A DNA stretch of 22,744 nt from Microcaldota archaeon (GCA_021829015.1 JAJZOJ010000040.1:1-22744), one strand, 5' to 3'. Positions 1 through 7,122 are shown, counted from the stretch's first letter. Notes: generated by a model from the sequence alone, not told the origin. Made by a program: numbers and translations.

Positions 1-102
1 ACCCTCACAACGACGATGTTAAGGAACAATTCAGTGAAGGTAACCGTAGGTAAACCAGATTATGGCTACATAGGGAACAGCACTGCGGGAGGATCCAATT
101 AG
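1..102 (+). CDS. C-terminal end of an unknown protein (partial)
   Basis: The first base is in frame with an open reading frame that runs 33 codons to a TAG at 100-102. The residues include a Thr-rich start and two N-x-S/T sequons (NNS, NST) near a Gly/Ser-rich end. Such a tail is common in secreted or surface-layer archaeal proteins, but that is only a guess. The gene ends 16 bases before the end of the convergent ftsY. The rest lies outside the window, so no function can be assigned, and the reading frame could be accidental. Confidence 0.45.
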   Translation, partial: TLTTTMLRNNSVKVTVGKPDYGYIGNSTAGGSN

Positions 103-118
103 TCCGAATGCGCTCCTC

Positions 119-1510
119 TCATCCTCCCTCGGGGAGTATCGCATCGACTATGTAGTTCGGGCTGTAGGGCATAAGCGCATCGTACGATTCCCCAACTCCG
201 AAGAAAAGTATCGGTATTCCTGTCGTATGGGATATCGATAGAGCGCCACCTCCCTTGGCGTCGCAGTCCAGCTTCGTGAGTATTATCCCGTCGATCCTGA
301 CGTGCTTGCTGAACTCCAGTATCTGCTCCGCGATCCTGTTCCCCGAGGTGCTCTCCCCGACGAATATCGTGATGTCCGGCTGCGCAACCCGCACCATCTT
401 CTCTATCTCGTTTATCAGGCTCTTGTTCGTTTCCTGCCTTCCGGCGCTGTCTATGAGGACTACGCCTATGCGGTGGGCCTTTGCATAGGCTATGGTATCG
501 AATGCAATGCTTGCGGGATCTGCGCCGTAAGTCCCTTTTATTATCGGGACGCCTATCCTCTTCGCATGGTGCTCTATCTGCTCTATTGCCGCCGCCCTGA
601 AGGTATCGCTCGCTGACAGGACATTGCCTACCCCAATCTCCTTGAAGTGATTCGATATCTTAGCTATCGTTGTGGTCTTCCCTGCCCCATTCGGCCCAAG
701 AAACAGTATCTTTACTGGAAGCTCCCCTGATTGCCTCCTCTTCTCTACGAAATCGTATATGTCTATCCAGTTGCCCTTCTGTAGGACAGAAAACAGGGAT
801 CCCCTGACGCTTTCCGTTATCGCCTCCCTTATCTTCCTGGAATTTATCTGCTTCTCCATGAGCTTATTATGGAGGTCGCCCACGAACTGCTCCGTCGTGT
901 CATAGGACACGTCAGATTCGAGCATGGACATCCTTAGCGTTTCCAGGAAATCGTCAACCTCCTTCTCGTTGAGCCTTACGGTGCCTAGGAAGGCGCTCTT
1001 TATCTTGGTCTTGAGCGAGAGCTTTATTATCTCGTCATTTCCCTTCCTCTGTTGCTCCTGCTTCCTGGGCTGTTCCGGCTTCCTCTCATATTCCTTATCT
1101 GACTCGGTCCGCTGCGGCCCCATTCTTACGATTGGTTTCTCCGCTGCCGGTTCTGGCTCCCTTTCCTTGGCAACCTGCCTCGGCGGTTCCTTCTTTGCGT
1201 TTGAAGCGTCATGCGTCCCAATATTTTCGGGTTTCGGGTATGATCCGACTGCCTTCTTAACTTCATCAGCCTTGCCATTCCTTTCCTCTTCATCTTTCTT
1301 GGATTCCTCAGGCCCTGTCTCTTCCTGTTCGCTTTCCTCCTCTTCCTCGGACTGGGGTGTTTTCTCATTCTCCTGTCCGCTTTCCCGTTCTTCCTGCTCC
1401 TTTTCCTCCGTTTGGGCAGACTCTCCGCTCTCCTGCTCTTCCTTGTTCTCCTCCTTCTTTATGAAGCCCTTGACCGCGTCGGAGAGCTTCTTCCTTAACC
1501 CCTCAAACAT
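119..1510 (-). CDS. ftsY: Signal recognition particle receptor FtsY
   Basis: SRP receptor GTPase that docks ribosome-SRP complexes at the membrane by pairing with Ffh/SRP54. The 463-residue product starts with a short amphipathic basic segment (MFEGLRKKLSDAVKGFIKK), followed by a very acidic low-complexity A-domain (about 20-160, mostly E, K, Q). The helical N domain follows (about 161-250), then the G domain. All GTPase motifs are visible: G1 GPNGAGKTT (272-280), DTFRAAAIEQ (302-311), DSAGR (354-358), TKLD (412-415) and GVGE (438-441). The acidic region is longer than in many archaeal FtsY proteins, which raises total length. It is the last gene of the ribosomal/translation operon, 11 bases after prefoldin alpha, its usual archaeal position. 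A weak GGTAT sits just before the ATG. Identity is secure. Confidence 0.97.
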   Translation of the reverse strand: MFEGLRKKLSDAVKGFIKKEENKEEQESGESAQTEEKEQEERESGQENEKTPQSEEEEESEQEETGPEESKKDEEERNGKADEVKKAVGSYPKPENIGTHDASNAKKEPPRQVAKEREPEPAAEKPIVRMGPQRTESDKEYERKPEQPRKQEQQRKGNDEIIKLSLKTKIKSAFLGTVRLNEKEVDDFLETLRMSMLESDVSYDTTEQFVGDLHNKLMEKQINSRKIREAITESVRGSLFSVLQKGNWIDIYDFVEKRRQSGELPVKILFLGPNGAGKTTTIAKISNHFKEIGVGNVLSASDTFRAAAIEQIEHHAKRIGVPIIKGTYGADPASIAFDTIAYAKAHRIGVVLIDSAGRQETNKSLINEIEKMVRVAQPDITIFVGESTSGNRIAEQILEFSKHVRIDGIILTKLDCDAKGGGALSISHTTGIPILFFGVGESYDALMPYSPNYIVDAILPEGG

Positions 1511-1521
1511 CGAAATACCTG

Positions 1522-1938
1522 TTATGCCCCTTCAAGCCTGTACGAAAGCTCCATCAACGCGTTCTCTATCTGTTTCCTGCTGCTCGCAAGCCTGTTGAAT
1601 TCCTCAGTGTGCATCTTGATTAGCGATTCAACATAGCCTCTTGCGGACTCAGCATCCTTCTCCACGAGGTATCCTGCGCCAACGGAAACAAGCACTGAAT
1701 TGTTGTCGGAGATCCTGCCCAATGCGTATGCGCCTCCCCCAAGGCCGACAAGGACATCCTTGTCCTTTAGCATGCCGTTATTCTCCAGGGTGCGCTGGGC
1801 GGATCCCAGTGCCTGCATCTCCTGCATGACCGCGTTTATCGATGCGCTTATCGCCTCGTACTGGCCCTGGTACACGCTCTGCATGTACCTAAGCTCATCC
1901 AGCGTCTGCCCAGTTTTTGAATCCGAATTTCCGGCCAT
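1522..1938 (-). CDS. pfdA: Prefoldin subunit alpha
   Basis: Subunit of the archaeal prefoldin hexamer, which holds unfolded proteins and passes them to the thermosome. The 138-residue length fits the alpha class. Two coiled-coil helices (about 8-45 and 100-135) flank a central beta-hairpin region with the family's GLGGGAYA and VSVGAGYLVEKD segments (about 65-95). The position between aIF6 and ftsY is the standard archaeal context and supports alpha rather than beta prefoldin. The intergenic gap to aIF6 is 31 bases, the widest inside this operon, and no clear Shine-Dalgarno site is seen there. Confidence 0.93.
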   Translation of the reverse strand: MAGNSDSKTGQTLDELRYMQSVYQGQYEAISASINAVMQEMQALGSAQRTLENNGMLKDKDVLVGLGGGAYALGRISDNNSVLVSVGAGYLVEKDAESARGYVESLIKMHTEEFNRLASSRKQIENALMELSYRLEGA

Positions 1939-1969
1939 GTTAATATTGTGCTGTTATTCTTTAATATTC

Positions 1970-2641
1970 TCATTCAAGGGCGTCGACCACCCTTGCGAGC
2001 TCGTATCCGGTTGTGGAATCCCCAACAGCCACCCCGTTTGAATTGCCTACTGCAGCAAGCCCTATGTAAAGCCCCCCGCCGTTGGCGGTTGTCAGCACGG
2101 AATCGAAGCCCGTGAGGTTGTCCCAGTCCTCCTTCTCCTTTGCGGTAGACCTGTTGCTGACAGCAAGGCCCCTGTTAGTGAGTATGTTGTTGGCGCCTAC
2201 TGTCTTGAATCCCCCGGTGGACGACCTTATTACCTCAACTCCGAGCACGTCTGCTATCTCCCTCTCCGCGCCAGCATCGTAGTCCGGGTTTATTATCGCA
2301 ATCTTGTCATTGGCAAGAACATTGCTTCCTATCGCGTTCAGGTCGCTGTTTATGACTCCTATGTTGATTCCCAGATCCGCCTTCTTGAGCGATTCAAGCT
2401 CATTGTCCAGGATAAGATTTGATACTATGATCCCGTTGCTGTTTGCCCTGGAGAATACCCCTATGAGGTCTGAGCCTGATATAGATACTTCGACAGCCCT
2501 TGCCTCCAGGAGCGAAGACATCTTCTCCTTGACGTTGCTGGTGAGCCCTGCCCCCGTGAATACTATGTCGTCGCTTGTAGTGCAGAAAACGCCTATGTAA
2601 TCGCTGCCCAATACCCTGTACTTGGCAGCCTCCATTGCCAT
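1970..2641 (-). CDS. eif6: Translation initiation factor 6 (aIF6)
   Basis: Anti-association factor that binds the 50S subunit and prevents early joining of the 30S. The 223-residue size matches the family's five-fold pseudosymmetric pentein. The repeated elements are visible along the chain: repeated G(S/A)N-type turns, for example IGVFCTTSDD near 17, IGVINSDLNAIGSN near 95 and VGANNILTNRGLAVSN near 148, each with the family's hydrophobic-N/T spacing. The ATG follows the TAG stop of L31e with no gap, which suggests coupled translation. A second in-frame ATG two codons later could also serve as start. In many archaea L18a/LX follows this gene; here prefoldin alpha follows directly. Confidence 0.95.
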   Translation of the reverse strand: MAMEAAKYRVLGSDYIGVFCTTSDDIVFTGAGLTSNVKEKMSSLLEARAVEVSISGSDLIGVFSRANSNGIIVSNLILDNELESLKKADLGINIGVINSDLNAIGSNVLANDKIAIINPDYDAGAEREIADVLGVEVIRSSTGGFKTVGANNILTNRGLAVSNRSTAKEKEDWDNLTGFDSVLTTANGGGLYIGLAAVGNSNGVAVGDSTTGYELARVVDALE

Positions 2642-3058
2642 CTACTTCTTGGCTGCAGGCTCGCCCTTGCTCTCCTTGGGCCTCTCCTGCGCCTTAGCCT
2701 CCGCGCCGTTGCCCGAAGGCTTCTTCGCTGCGGCCTTCTTCTCCTCCTTAGGCTTCGCATCCTTCGCCTCCGTTGAGGTGCCTGCTGCAGGGGCTGGCTT
2801 GGCCTTGACCTCGAACGGCGTAACAGTGGCTATGCCGTTCTCGATGCTTATGCTTACCTTCAAGGGCTTCATGCTCCTCATGTTCTCCTTTAGCATTATG
2901 GAGTTGAGCTCCTTGCTTATCTTTATGCTGTCCCCGCCCACGTTGGTGGCTCCAGCAATCCTGCGCCTCACGTAGTGGGCTATCCTCATCGGCCTCTTCC
3001 TCCTCGGCTGCCTGGAGAGGTATTTCCTTATGTTTATCGTAAGCAGTCTGCTAGCCAT
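2642..3058 (-). CDS. rpl31e: Ribosomal protein L31e with C-terminal extension
   Basis: Large-subunit protein L31e, located near the exit tunnel. Residues 1-87 carry the family core: INIRKYLSRQPRRKRPMRIA, then the strand-rich part ending about IENGIATVTPFEV. The family is usually about 80-100 residues. Here a further roughly 50-residue tail rich in Lys, Ala, Pro and Glu brings it to 138. The tail looks disordered and is in continuous frame, so it is not a sequencing artefact that simply misses the stop. A GTGATC Shine-Dalgarno site (3063-3068) lies 4 bases before the ATG and contains the TGA stop of L39e. Confidence 0.93.
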   Translation of the reverse strand: MASRLLTINIRKYLSRQPRRKRPMRIAHYVRRRIAGATNVGGDSIKISKELNSIMLKENMRSMKPLKVSISIENGIATVTPFEVKAKPAPAAGTSTEAKDAKPKEEKKAAAKKPSGNGAEAKAQERPKESKGEPAAKK

Positions 3059-3062
3059 ATGC

Positions 3063-3068
3063 GATCAC
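3063..3068 (-). promoter_or_regulatory. Shine-Dalgarno site of L31e containing the L39e stop
   Basis: GTGATC on the minus strand, complementary to the GAUCAC part of the archaeal 16S rRNA 3' end. It is 4 bases from the L31e ATG. The L39e stop TGA (3065-3067) is embedded in it. The same arrangement recurs at 12426-12431 and 19155-19160. Confidence 0.7.
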
Positions 3069-3232
3069 TTGCCCTTGTCCTCTATCTTTAGCTTCTGGAA
3101 CCTCCAGTTCCTGTTGAACCTGTTCTGCTGCATCTTCCTGTGCGTCCTCAAGGTAGCGAGAAGCGGCATCCTCCTTGCCTGCTTCAGCTTCTTGCCGAGC
3201 CTCTGTTTCTTGTAAGCGCTTTTCTTTGACAT
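3065..3232 (-). CDS. rpl39e: Ribosomal protein L39e
   Basis: A 55-residue, very basic protein that lines the ribosomal exit tunnel. The family signature is clear: an N-terminal MSKKSAYKKQRLGKKLKQAR, then RRMPLLATLRTHRK, and the conserved ending RFNRNWRFQKLKI, which matches the usual HWRRSKLK-type end. It is slightly longer than the common 51 residues because of an acidic-basic tail (EDKGK). It sits 10 bases after the PDCD5-like gene and its TGA lies inside the Shine-Dalgarno site of L31e. The gene order S19e, PDCD5, L39e, L31e is typical for archaea. Confidence 0.93.
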   Translation of the reverse strand: MSKKSAYKKQRLGKKLKQARRMPLLATLRTHRKMQQNRFNRNWRFQKLKIEDKGK

Positions 3233-3242
3233 ACGATACAAC

Positions 3243-3548
3243 TCATTTGTGCCTGAACTCTATGGTTGGCTCCCTCCTGCTCGTCATCTTGGAAAGTATG
3301 GACCTGAGCTGCTCGTCCGTTATCTTTCCGGAGACCCTGTTTCCCTGAGCGAGGGATGCGACGAGGTTCACCAGTTGGTTGTAAAGATCGGGGTTCGAGA
3401 TCCTTATGTTCATCAGCCTCTCGTAGGCCTTGGAATCGAGGAATTGCCTCATCAGCTCCTTCTTCCTCTCCTCCATCTGCGCGTTCCTCAACGCATCAGA
3501 AACCCTTTTCCTCAGCTTCTTCTGGTAATCCGCCTCGTTTTCCTCCAT
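3243..3548 (-). CDS. PDCD5-family DNA-binding protein
   Basis: A 101-residue member of the conserved archaeal/eukaryotic PDCD5 (TFAR19) family, usually described as a small DNA-binding or chaperonin-associated protein. It opens with a charged helix (about 1-35, with MEERKKELMRQFL), then the three-helix core containing SKAYERLMNIRISNPDLYNQL (about 39-60) and the LRSILSKMTSRREPTIEFRHK ending, where the R-(E/K)-P-x-I-x-F pattern is typical. It lies 10 bases after S19e and 10 bases before L39e, its standard place in archaeal genomes. Its exact role in archaea is not settled. Confidence 0.9.
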   Translation of the reverse strand: MEENEADYQKKLRKRVSDALRNAQMEERKKELMRQFLDSKAYERLMNIRISNPDLYNQLVNLVASLAQGNRVSGKITDEQLRSILSKMTSRREPTIEFRHK

Positions 3549-3558
3549 GGAATTCTAC

Positions 3559-3969
3559 TTAAGCGTTATTCAACTCCTTGCATATCTTGTCTACGAAGGA
3601 CCTGCCCTGCGGGGTTATGACCCTGCCCCCCTTGGTGTTCTTGACGTAATTGAGCTTCTCAAGGCCCATGAGCGAGTCCCTTATGATGCTGCCCCCTGCC
3701 CTCCTGTGGTGCATCCTGTGCACTACGTGGCCCTTCCTGGAGCCGTACCTTGTCCTGAGCCTCGATACTCCTATCGGCCCGTTCAGGTACACCTGCCTCA
3801 GTATCGATGCACTCCTGACGTACCAGAAATCCGGGTCCTGCGGTATCCTCTCCTTGTTCGATCCTGTCTTTACGTAGTCTATGTACGTCGGCTTGTCCAG
3901 CTTGCCCTTGAGCCTGTCCGCGGCTAGCCTTATGAGGTCTGAAGACTTTACATCGTATATATTGGCCAT
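3559..3969 (-). CDS. rps19e: Ribosomal protein S19e
   Basis: Small-subunit protein S19e, 136 residues, first gene of the operon. Characteristic parts are MANIYDVKSSDLI at the start, the DPDFWYVRSASILRQVYLNGPIGVSRLR block (about 45-72), YGSRKGHVVHRMHHRRAGGSIIR (about 75-97) and the C-terminal GRVITPQGRSFVDKI. The frame stays open upstream to 4110, but the family starts at MANIYDV and the upstream stretch is not S19e-like, so the ATG at 3967-3969 is chosen. An A/T-rich TATA-like element (TTATTTAA, near 4014-4021) lies about 45-52 bases upstream and probably drives the operon. Nothing else is recognised in the 213 bases between this start and the next gene. Confidence 0.94.
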   Translation of the reverse strand: MANIYDVKSSDLIRLAADRLKGKLDKPTYIDYVKTGSNKERIPQDPDFWYVRSASILRQVYLNGPIGVSRLRTRYGSRKGHVVHRMHHRRAGGSIIRDSLMGLEKLNYVKNTKGGRVITPQGRSFVDKICKELNNA

Positions 3970-4144
3970 TTGCTCACTCAAAAAGAGCAGAAGTTGGACT
4001 GAAATCCAATTCGTTAAATAATAAGCCCATAAACATATTAATATCTTGCTCTGCCCTGCCATTTGGGGCAGTGCGGGGCCAATGCGCGCCATATTGCCCA
4101 AAACCCGCATTTCATACCATTTCTGCCCAAAAAGTTGGGTTAGC

Positions 4145-4154
4145 TTTATATATT
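4145..4154 (+). promoter_or_regulatory. TATA box (TTTATATATT)
   Basis: A consensus archaeal TATA element 38 bases before the ATG at 4183. It implies a start site about 10 bases upstream of the codon. The same ten bases occur 37 bases before the gene at 7123. Confidence 0.75.
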
Positions 4155-4182
4155 TGGAGCATCATAACCGAACCGTGATAAA

Positions 4183-4431
4183 ATGAGCACAGCAAGCGCA
4201 GTCAACAGAAAAGCCAAAGTACTTCCGTTCAAGACACCTCCACTTCGGGAGTTCCCAAAGGAATTGATACCATCGCACATAATATCGGAAGCAATGAAGA
4301 TATTTGACGAAGGCACAAGGGAAGGGCGCCATGAAGAGGTGGCACATATGCCCGAGGTCTTCGGATTCTTAGGTATTACCGGGAGGACTCCAAAGGAATG
4401 CAAGAAGCCGGATAACCTGATAAGGCTTTAA
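4183..4431 (+). CDS. Small protein of unknown function (82 aa)
   Basis: I do not recognise this protein. It has a consensus TATA box 38 bases upstream and a GTGAT Shine-Dalgarno element 3 bases before the ATG, so expression is likely. The basic N-terminus (about 1-20) includes NRKAKVLPFKTPP. The middle (about 25-50) is a probable amphipathic helix, IPSHIISEAMKIFDEGTREG, followed by GFLGITGRTPKECKKPDNLIRL. There is no signal peptide or membrane helix. Its TAA stop overlaps the stop of the convergent ATPase by four bases (4428-4431). The helix-turn pattern could be a small DNA- or protein-binding module, but this cannot be shown from sequence alone. Confidence 0.7.
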   Translation: MSTASAVNRKAKVLPFKTPPLREFPKELIPSHIISEAMKIFDEGTREGRHEEVAHMPEVFGFLGITGRTPKECKKPDNLIRL

Positions 4432-6212
4432 TGCCGTTGCGCGGGGTCTCGGGAAACACCCGAGCCCGCCGCAAGAATACGCCCTACCATCCTATCCAGA
4501 TCCTTCTCCCCGAATACCAGTATGTTCCCATTTCCGAATGTCCTTGAGTAGTAATCCAAATTGTGCTCCCCAGTGACCACAATAACCGTGTCATAGCCCT
4601 TTGACCTCTCCGCGAGCATCTTAGATGTGCTCCGCACGGACTTGGACCCTGTCTCGTACTCAATCGCTATCGCCTTTCCGTCATGGAACGCCATTATGTC
4701 TGGGCCAGTCGCATTGTCGATTATCGTGTTACGTATGCCTTTGGACGAAAGTGCCTCGGATATGTAGCCAACCCATACCTCGTGGGTGAGGCTCAGGGAT
4801 GGATTCCGCAGCATTATCCACCTGTCTGTCCTGTCTGTGCATATCTCCCCAACCTCGAACTCCCCTGCGGATAATGCTGCTGCCATCCCCTTTCCATCGA
4901 CGTCCACTCCATCCATCCTAAGGGAACTCATACTCACCGGTTTCCTGCACCTTGCCCTGAGGAGCGCAAGGATCTCCCCATCCCCGGAACCATACATAGC
5001 GTTGTGCAGCTCCCTGAACTTTGGCGTGGAGACAACCACTGCCCTCCTCATCACGCTGCTTACGAGTATCGCCTCGTGCTTTCCGAGCTTTGATATCCTA
5101 GCCCTTATCGCATCTGCTGCTTCCTGGCTGCCGCAGGATAGTACCTTAGAGGCATAAGCCATCTCCGAGGGCTCCCTTGCATAGAAGGTCATGAAGGTGG
5201 AGCAGTTCGTCATTATCTTCCTGTTTAGGGTGCTTGAGGCATGTGCGACTATTATGACCCCAACTCCGTATTTCCTGCCCTCCTCTATGAGCTTCGTTAC
5301 TATTAGCCCGCTGCCGGAGTCGTCCATCAGGAAGTGGGCCTCGTCAACCATGACGTAGAGGTTCAGTCCCCGCTGCTTCTCCTTGTCGTGCATCGATGAG
5401 TACAGTCTGCTAAGCAGCTCCCCGATGTATATTATACGCGATTCCCTGCCTTTCATCCTCGCAAGTGAGAACGAGTGCAGCCCTGATGCAAGGCCTTTGG
5501 AGTCAAGCCCCGTGCCCTTGAAGGAATCGGTATTCAGCGGAGAAAGCCTCGCCCTTATGTGCAGAAGGGAGTTCCTCTCCCCAACGCTCTTCGAGTTCCT
5601 TATGAATACGCCCAACTCAGCTATCAGGTCCTTTATCGTGGGGGTGCCGTGTAGCTCCCTGTCCTCCCTTCCCCTAGCGCCGAACTTCCTGTACGTATAC
5701 CATAGGCATTCGCTAAGCTTCGTCGTCTGTATGTATCCAAGGGAGTAGACCTCCTTGAGCAGTCTAGATAACTCGGATATGCGCTCCCCAACGGTTGCAC
5801 CGTCGAGCTCCAGGAGGTTTATTCCGGAATACGCGGAATCATATACCGTTCCTCCCATGCTCCTTACTGCAGCAGAATGCTCGTCATGGGCATCGAACAC
5901 GATACACGATACGTTGTTCGTCCTTATACCGAGTAGCAGCGACCTCAGCAGCGTGCTCTTCCCGAAGCCGCTCATTCCCGATATCACTATGTGGGGGTTG
6001 GCCTCCAGTGCAGGGTCTATGAAGACCTTGCCCCCTGCCTTTTTCCATGCATGGTGCATGTACGAGGTCGCATTCCTTCCGTTGAATTCATACCTCAATC
6101 CTGTGGAGAGAATGCTCTGCGATGTGCCTATGCACAGCCTTGATGCGCTGCCGCCGTCGGCGGCAAGTCCTAGTTTTTCCAGTATCGCGTTTTTCAATTC
6201 GCCAAAATCCAT
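4428..6212 (-). CDS. HerA/VirB4-like ATPase with C-terminal nuclease-like segment
   Basis: A 594-residue P-loop ATPase of the FtsK-HerA superfamily, closest in style to archaeal VirB4/HerA-type DNA-pumping ATPases. Walker A is GMSGFGKST (79-87), preceded by the usual HIVISG strand. FDAHDEH follows at about 106-112. Walker B is LYVMVDEAHFLM (285-296), with GRKYGVGVIIVAHAS (312-326) as the sensor-like strand. Residues about 500-570 differ from the ATPase core: TGPDIMAFHDGKAIAIEYETG (502-522) resembles the PD...(D/E)xK or E-x-E nuclease core, followed by a beta strand (YDTVIVVTGEH). The N-terminal 60 residues lack a membrane helix. It is divergent from the molybdoenzyme gene with only 27 bases between starts. 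Partners and substrate are unknown; roles in DNA translocation, repair or defence are all possible. Confidence 0.8.
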   Translation of the reverse strand: MDFGELKNAILEKLGLAADGGSASRLCIGTSQSILSTGLRYEFNGRNATSYMHHAWKKAGGKVFIDPALEANPHIVISGMSGFGKSTLLRSLLLGIRTNNVSCIVFDAHDEHSAAVRSMGGTVYDSAYSGINLLELDGATVGERISELSRLLKEVYSLGYIQTTKLSECLWYTYRKFGARGREDRELHGTPTIKDLIAELGVFIRNSKSVGERNSLLHIRARLSPLNTDSFKGTGLDSKGLASGLHSFSLARMKGRESRIIYIGELLSRLYSSMHDKEKQRGLNLYVMVDEAHFLMDDSGSGLIVTKLIEEGRKYGVGVIIVAHASSTLNRKIMTNCSTFMTFYAREPSEMAYASKVLSCGSQEAADAIRARISKLGKHEAILVSSVMRRAVVVSTPKFRELHNAMYGSGDGEILALLRARCRKPVSMSSLRMDGVDVDGKGMAAALSAGEFEVGEICTDRTDRWIMLRNPSLSLTHEVWVGYISEALSSKGIRNTIIDNATGPDIMAFHDGKAIAIEYETGSKSVRSTSKMLAERSKGYDTVIVVTGEHNLDYYSRTFGNGNILVFGEKDLDRMVGRILAAGSGVSRDPAQRH

Positions 6213-6239
6213 AGCAACACCAATGGAAAGTGTTTTATC

Positions 6240-6899
6240 ATGAGGAATCCGAAATTAACCGTGCAGAAAAAGGTGCCTCCCGGGCAGATACTGTCGAAGA
6301 CATTCCCAGTTCTTAGCGCGACCGATCCGCCGGAAATAGACCTAAAGGACTTCAGGTTCAGGGTGTTCGGTGCGGTAGAAAAGCCCTACTCGATGAGCTG
6401 GGAGGAGCTGATGGCCCTGCCGCACGAGCGCAAGGTAATCGACATAGACTGCGTCACCCACTGGTCAAGAATAGGTGACGAATGGGAGGGCATACCGATA
6501 AAGGGCATATTGGAGAAGGCCTCGCCAAGGGGCTCCTTCGTGATGGAGCATGCTGACAGCGTTGGCTACACCACCAACATCCCGATGGAAAGGGCGACTG
6601 CCGACGGGGCGATGCTCGTGTTCGGGTTCAACGGCAAGCCCCTCGAGCCTGACCACGGCGGTCCCCTTAGGGCCATAATACCTGGGTTGTACCTCTGGAA
6701 GAGCGCAAAGTGGATAGACGGCCTGGAGGTAATGACGGAAGACAAGCCGGGGTTCTGGGAAAAGAGGGGGTACAACATGCACGGGGACCCGTGGAAGGAG
6801 GAGAGGTACTGGGACGTGAAGGAAGGGGTAAGCAGCATACTTAAGAGGGTGCTTGACGTCAGGCAGCACAAGGACAAAGGGAGCAAAGAGCAACAATAA
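6240..6899 (+). CDS. Sulfite-oxidase-fold molybdopterin oxidoreductase
   Basis: A 219-residue protein with the sulfite oxidase / YedY (MsrP) molybdopterin-binding fold, of the short stand-alone type. The Mo-ligand cysteine is C71 in IDIDCVTHWSRIGDEWEGIPI. The cofactor-binding features PDHGGPLRAIIPGLYLWKSAKW (137-158) and the ending GFWEKRGYNMHGDPWKEERY (171-190) are typical of COG2041-type enzymes. No Tat or Sec signal is seen, so it should be cytoplasmic, unlike periplasmic MsrP. The natural substrate is unknown. It has no heme or cytochrome partner here, and no molybdopterin biosynthesis genes are in the window. The start ATG is only 27 bases from the divergent ATPase start and no good TATA box is evident. 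Confidence 0.88.
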   Translation: MRNPKLTVQKKVPPGQILSKTFPVLSATDPPEIDLKDFRFRVFGAVEKPYSMSWEELMALPHERKVIDIDCVTHWSRIGDEWEGIPIKGILEKASPRGSFVMEHADSVGYTTNIPMERATADGAMLVFGFNGKPLEPDHGGPLRAIIPGLYLWKSAKWIDGLEVMTEDKPGFWEKRGYNMHGDPWKEERYWDVKEGVSSILKRVLDVRQHKDKGSKEQQ

Positions 6900-6927
6900 T
6901 ATATGTTGAGCCGAAAACTAATTCTGT

Positions 6928-7051
6928 GCCAGGGTGGCGGAATCCGGTAACGCGCCGGTCTTGAGCTTCAAAGCATCAAGAGCTGATTGGTGATGCGAAC
7001 AGGCAAACCGGTTTCCTCACGGAATTTAGGGTTCAAATCCCTACCCTGGCG
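6928..7051 (+). tRNA. tRNA-Ser(UGA) with canonical intron
   Basis: Class II tRNA. The acceptor is GCCAGGG/CCCTGGC with discriminator G73, as expected for archaeal tRNA-Ser, and no CCA is encoded. The anticodon stem CCGGT (6955-6959) pairs with ACCGG (7007-7011). The loop gives anticodon TGA at 6962-6964. The long variable arm has TTCC/GGAA pairing, and the T arm is TAGGG-TTCAAAT-CCCTA. A 40-base intron interrupts the gene after position 37. A TATA-like element (AATAATATATG, about 6895-6905) overlaps the stop codon of the preceding gene and lies about 25 bases upstream. Confidence 0.92.
6966..7005 (+). other. tRNA-Ser intron, canonical 37/38 position
   Basis: A 40-base intron whose flanks fold into a textbook bulge-helix-bulge. 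The central helix CTTG (6960-6963) pairs with CAGG (7000-7003). The 3-base bulges are AGC (6964-6966) and CAA (7004-7006), with cuts between their second and third bases. The intron helix begins TTC/GAA and continues GCATCA (6973-6978) with TGATGC (6991-6996). Confidence 0.85.
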
Positions 7052-7085
7052 AATCTTTAACCCGCCAGCAAGGCGCAAAGCAACA

Positions 7086-7095
7086 TTTATATATT
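7086..7095 (+). promoter_or_regulatory. TATA box (TTTATATATT)
   Basis: Same ten-base element as at 4145-4154, here 37 bases before the ATG at 7123. It sits shortly after the 3' end of tRNA-Ser, so the next gene has its own promoter. Confidence 0.75.
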
Positions 7096-7122
7096 ACGGA
7101 AACAGCAAAATCTACCGATACT

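Noticed and set aside
924..1598. Long plus-strand open frame opposite the ftsY acidic region
   Set aside because: It is Ser/Phe/Leu-rich, as expected from the antisense of Glu/Lys codons, and has no promoter or family features.
3970..4110. N-terminal extension of S19e up to 4110
   Set aside because: The family begins at MANIYDV, and the extension does not resemble S19e and contains the probable promoter.
6928..7051. Reading the intron-bearing tRNA as tRNA-Leu(GAG)
   Set aside because: Only the CCGGT/ACCGG stem is intact, which puts TGA in the anticodon. Discriminator G and the BHB cut sites also fit Ser(UGA).
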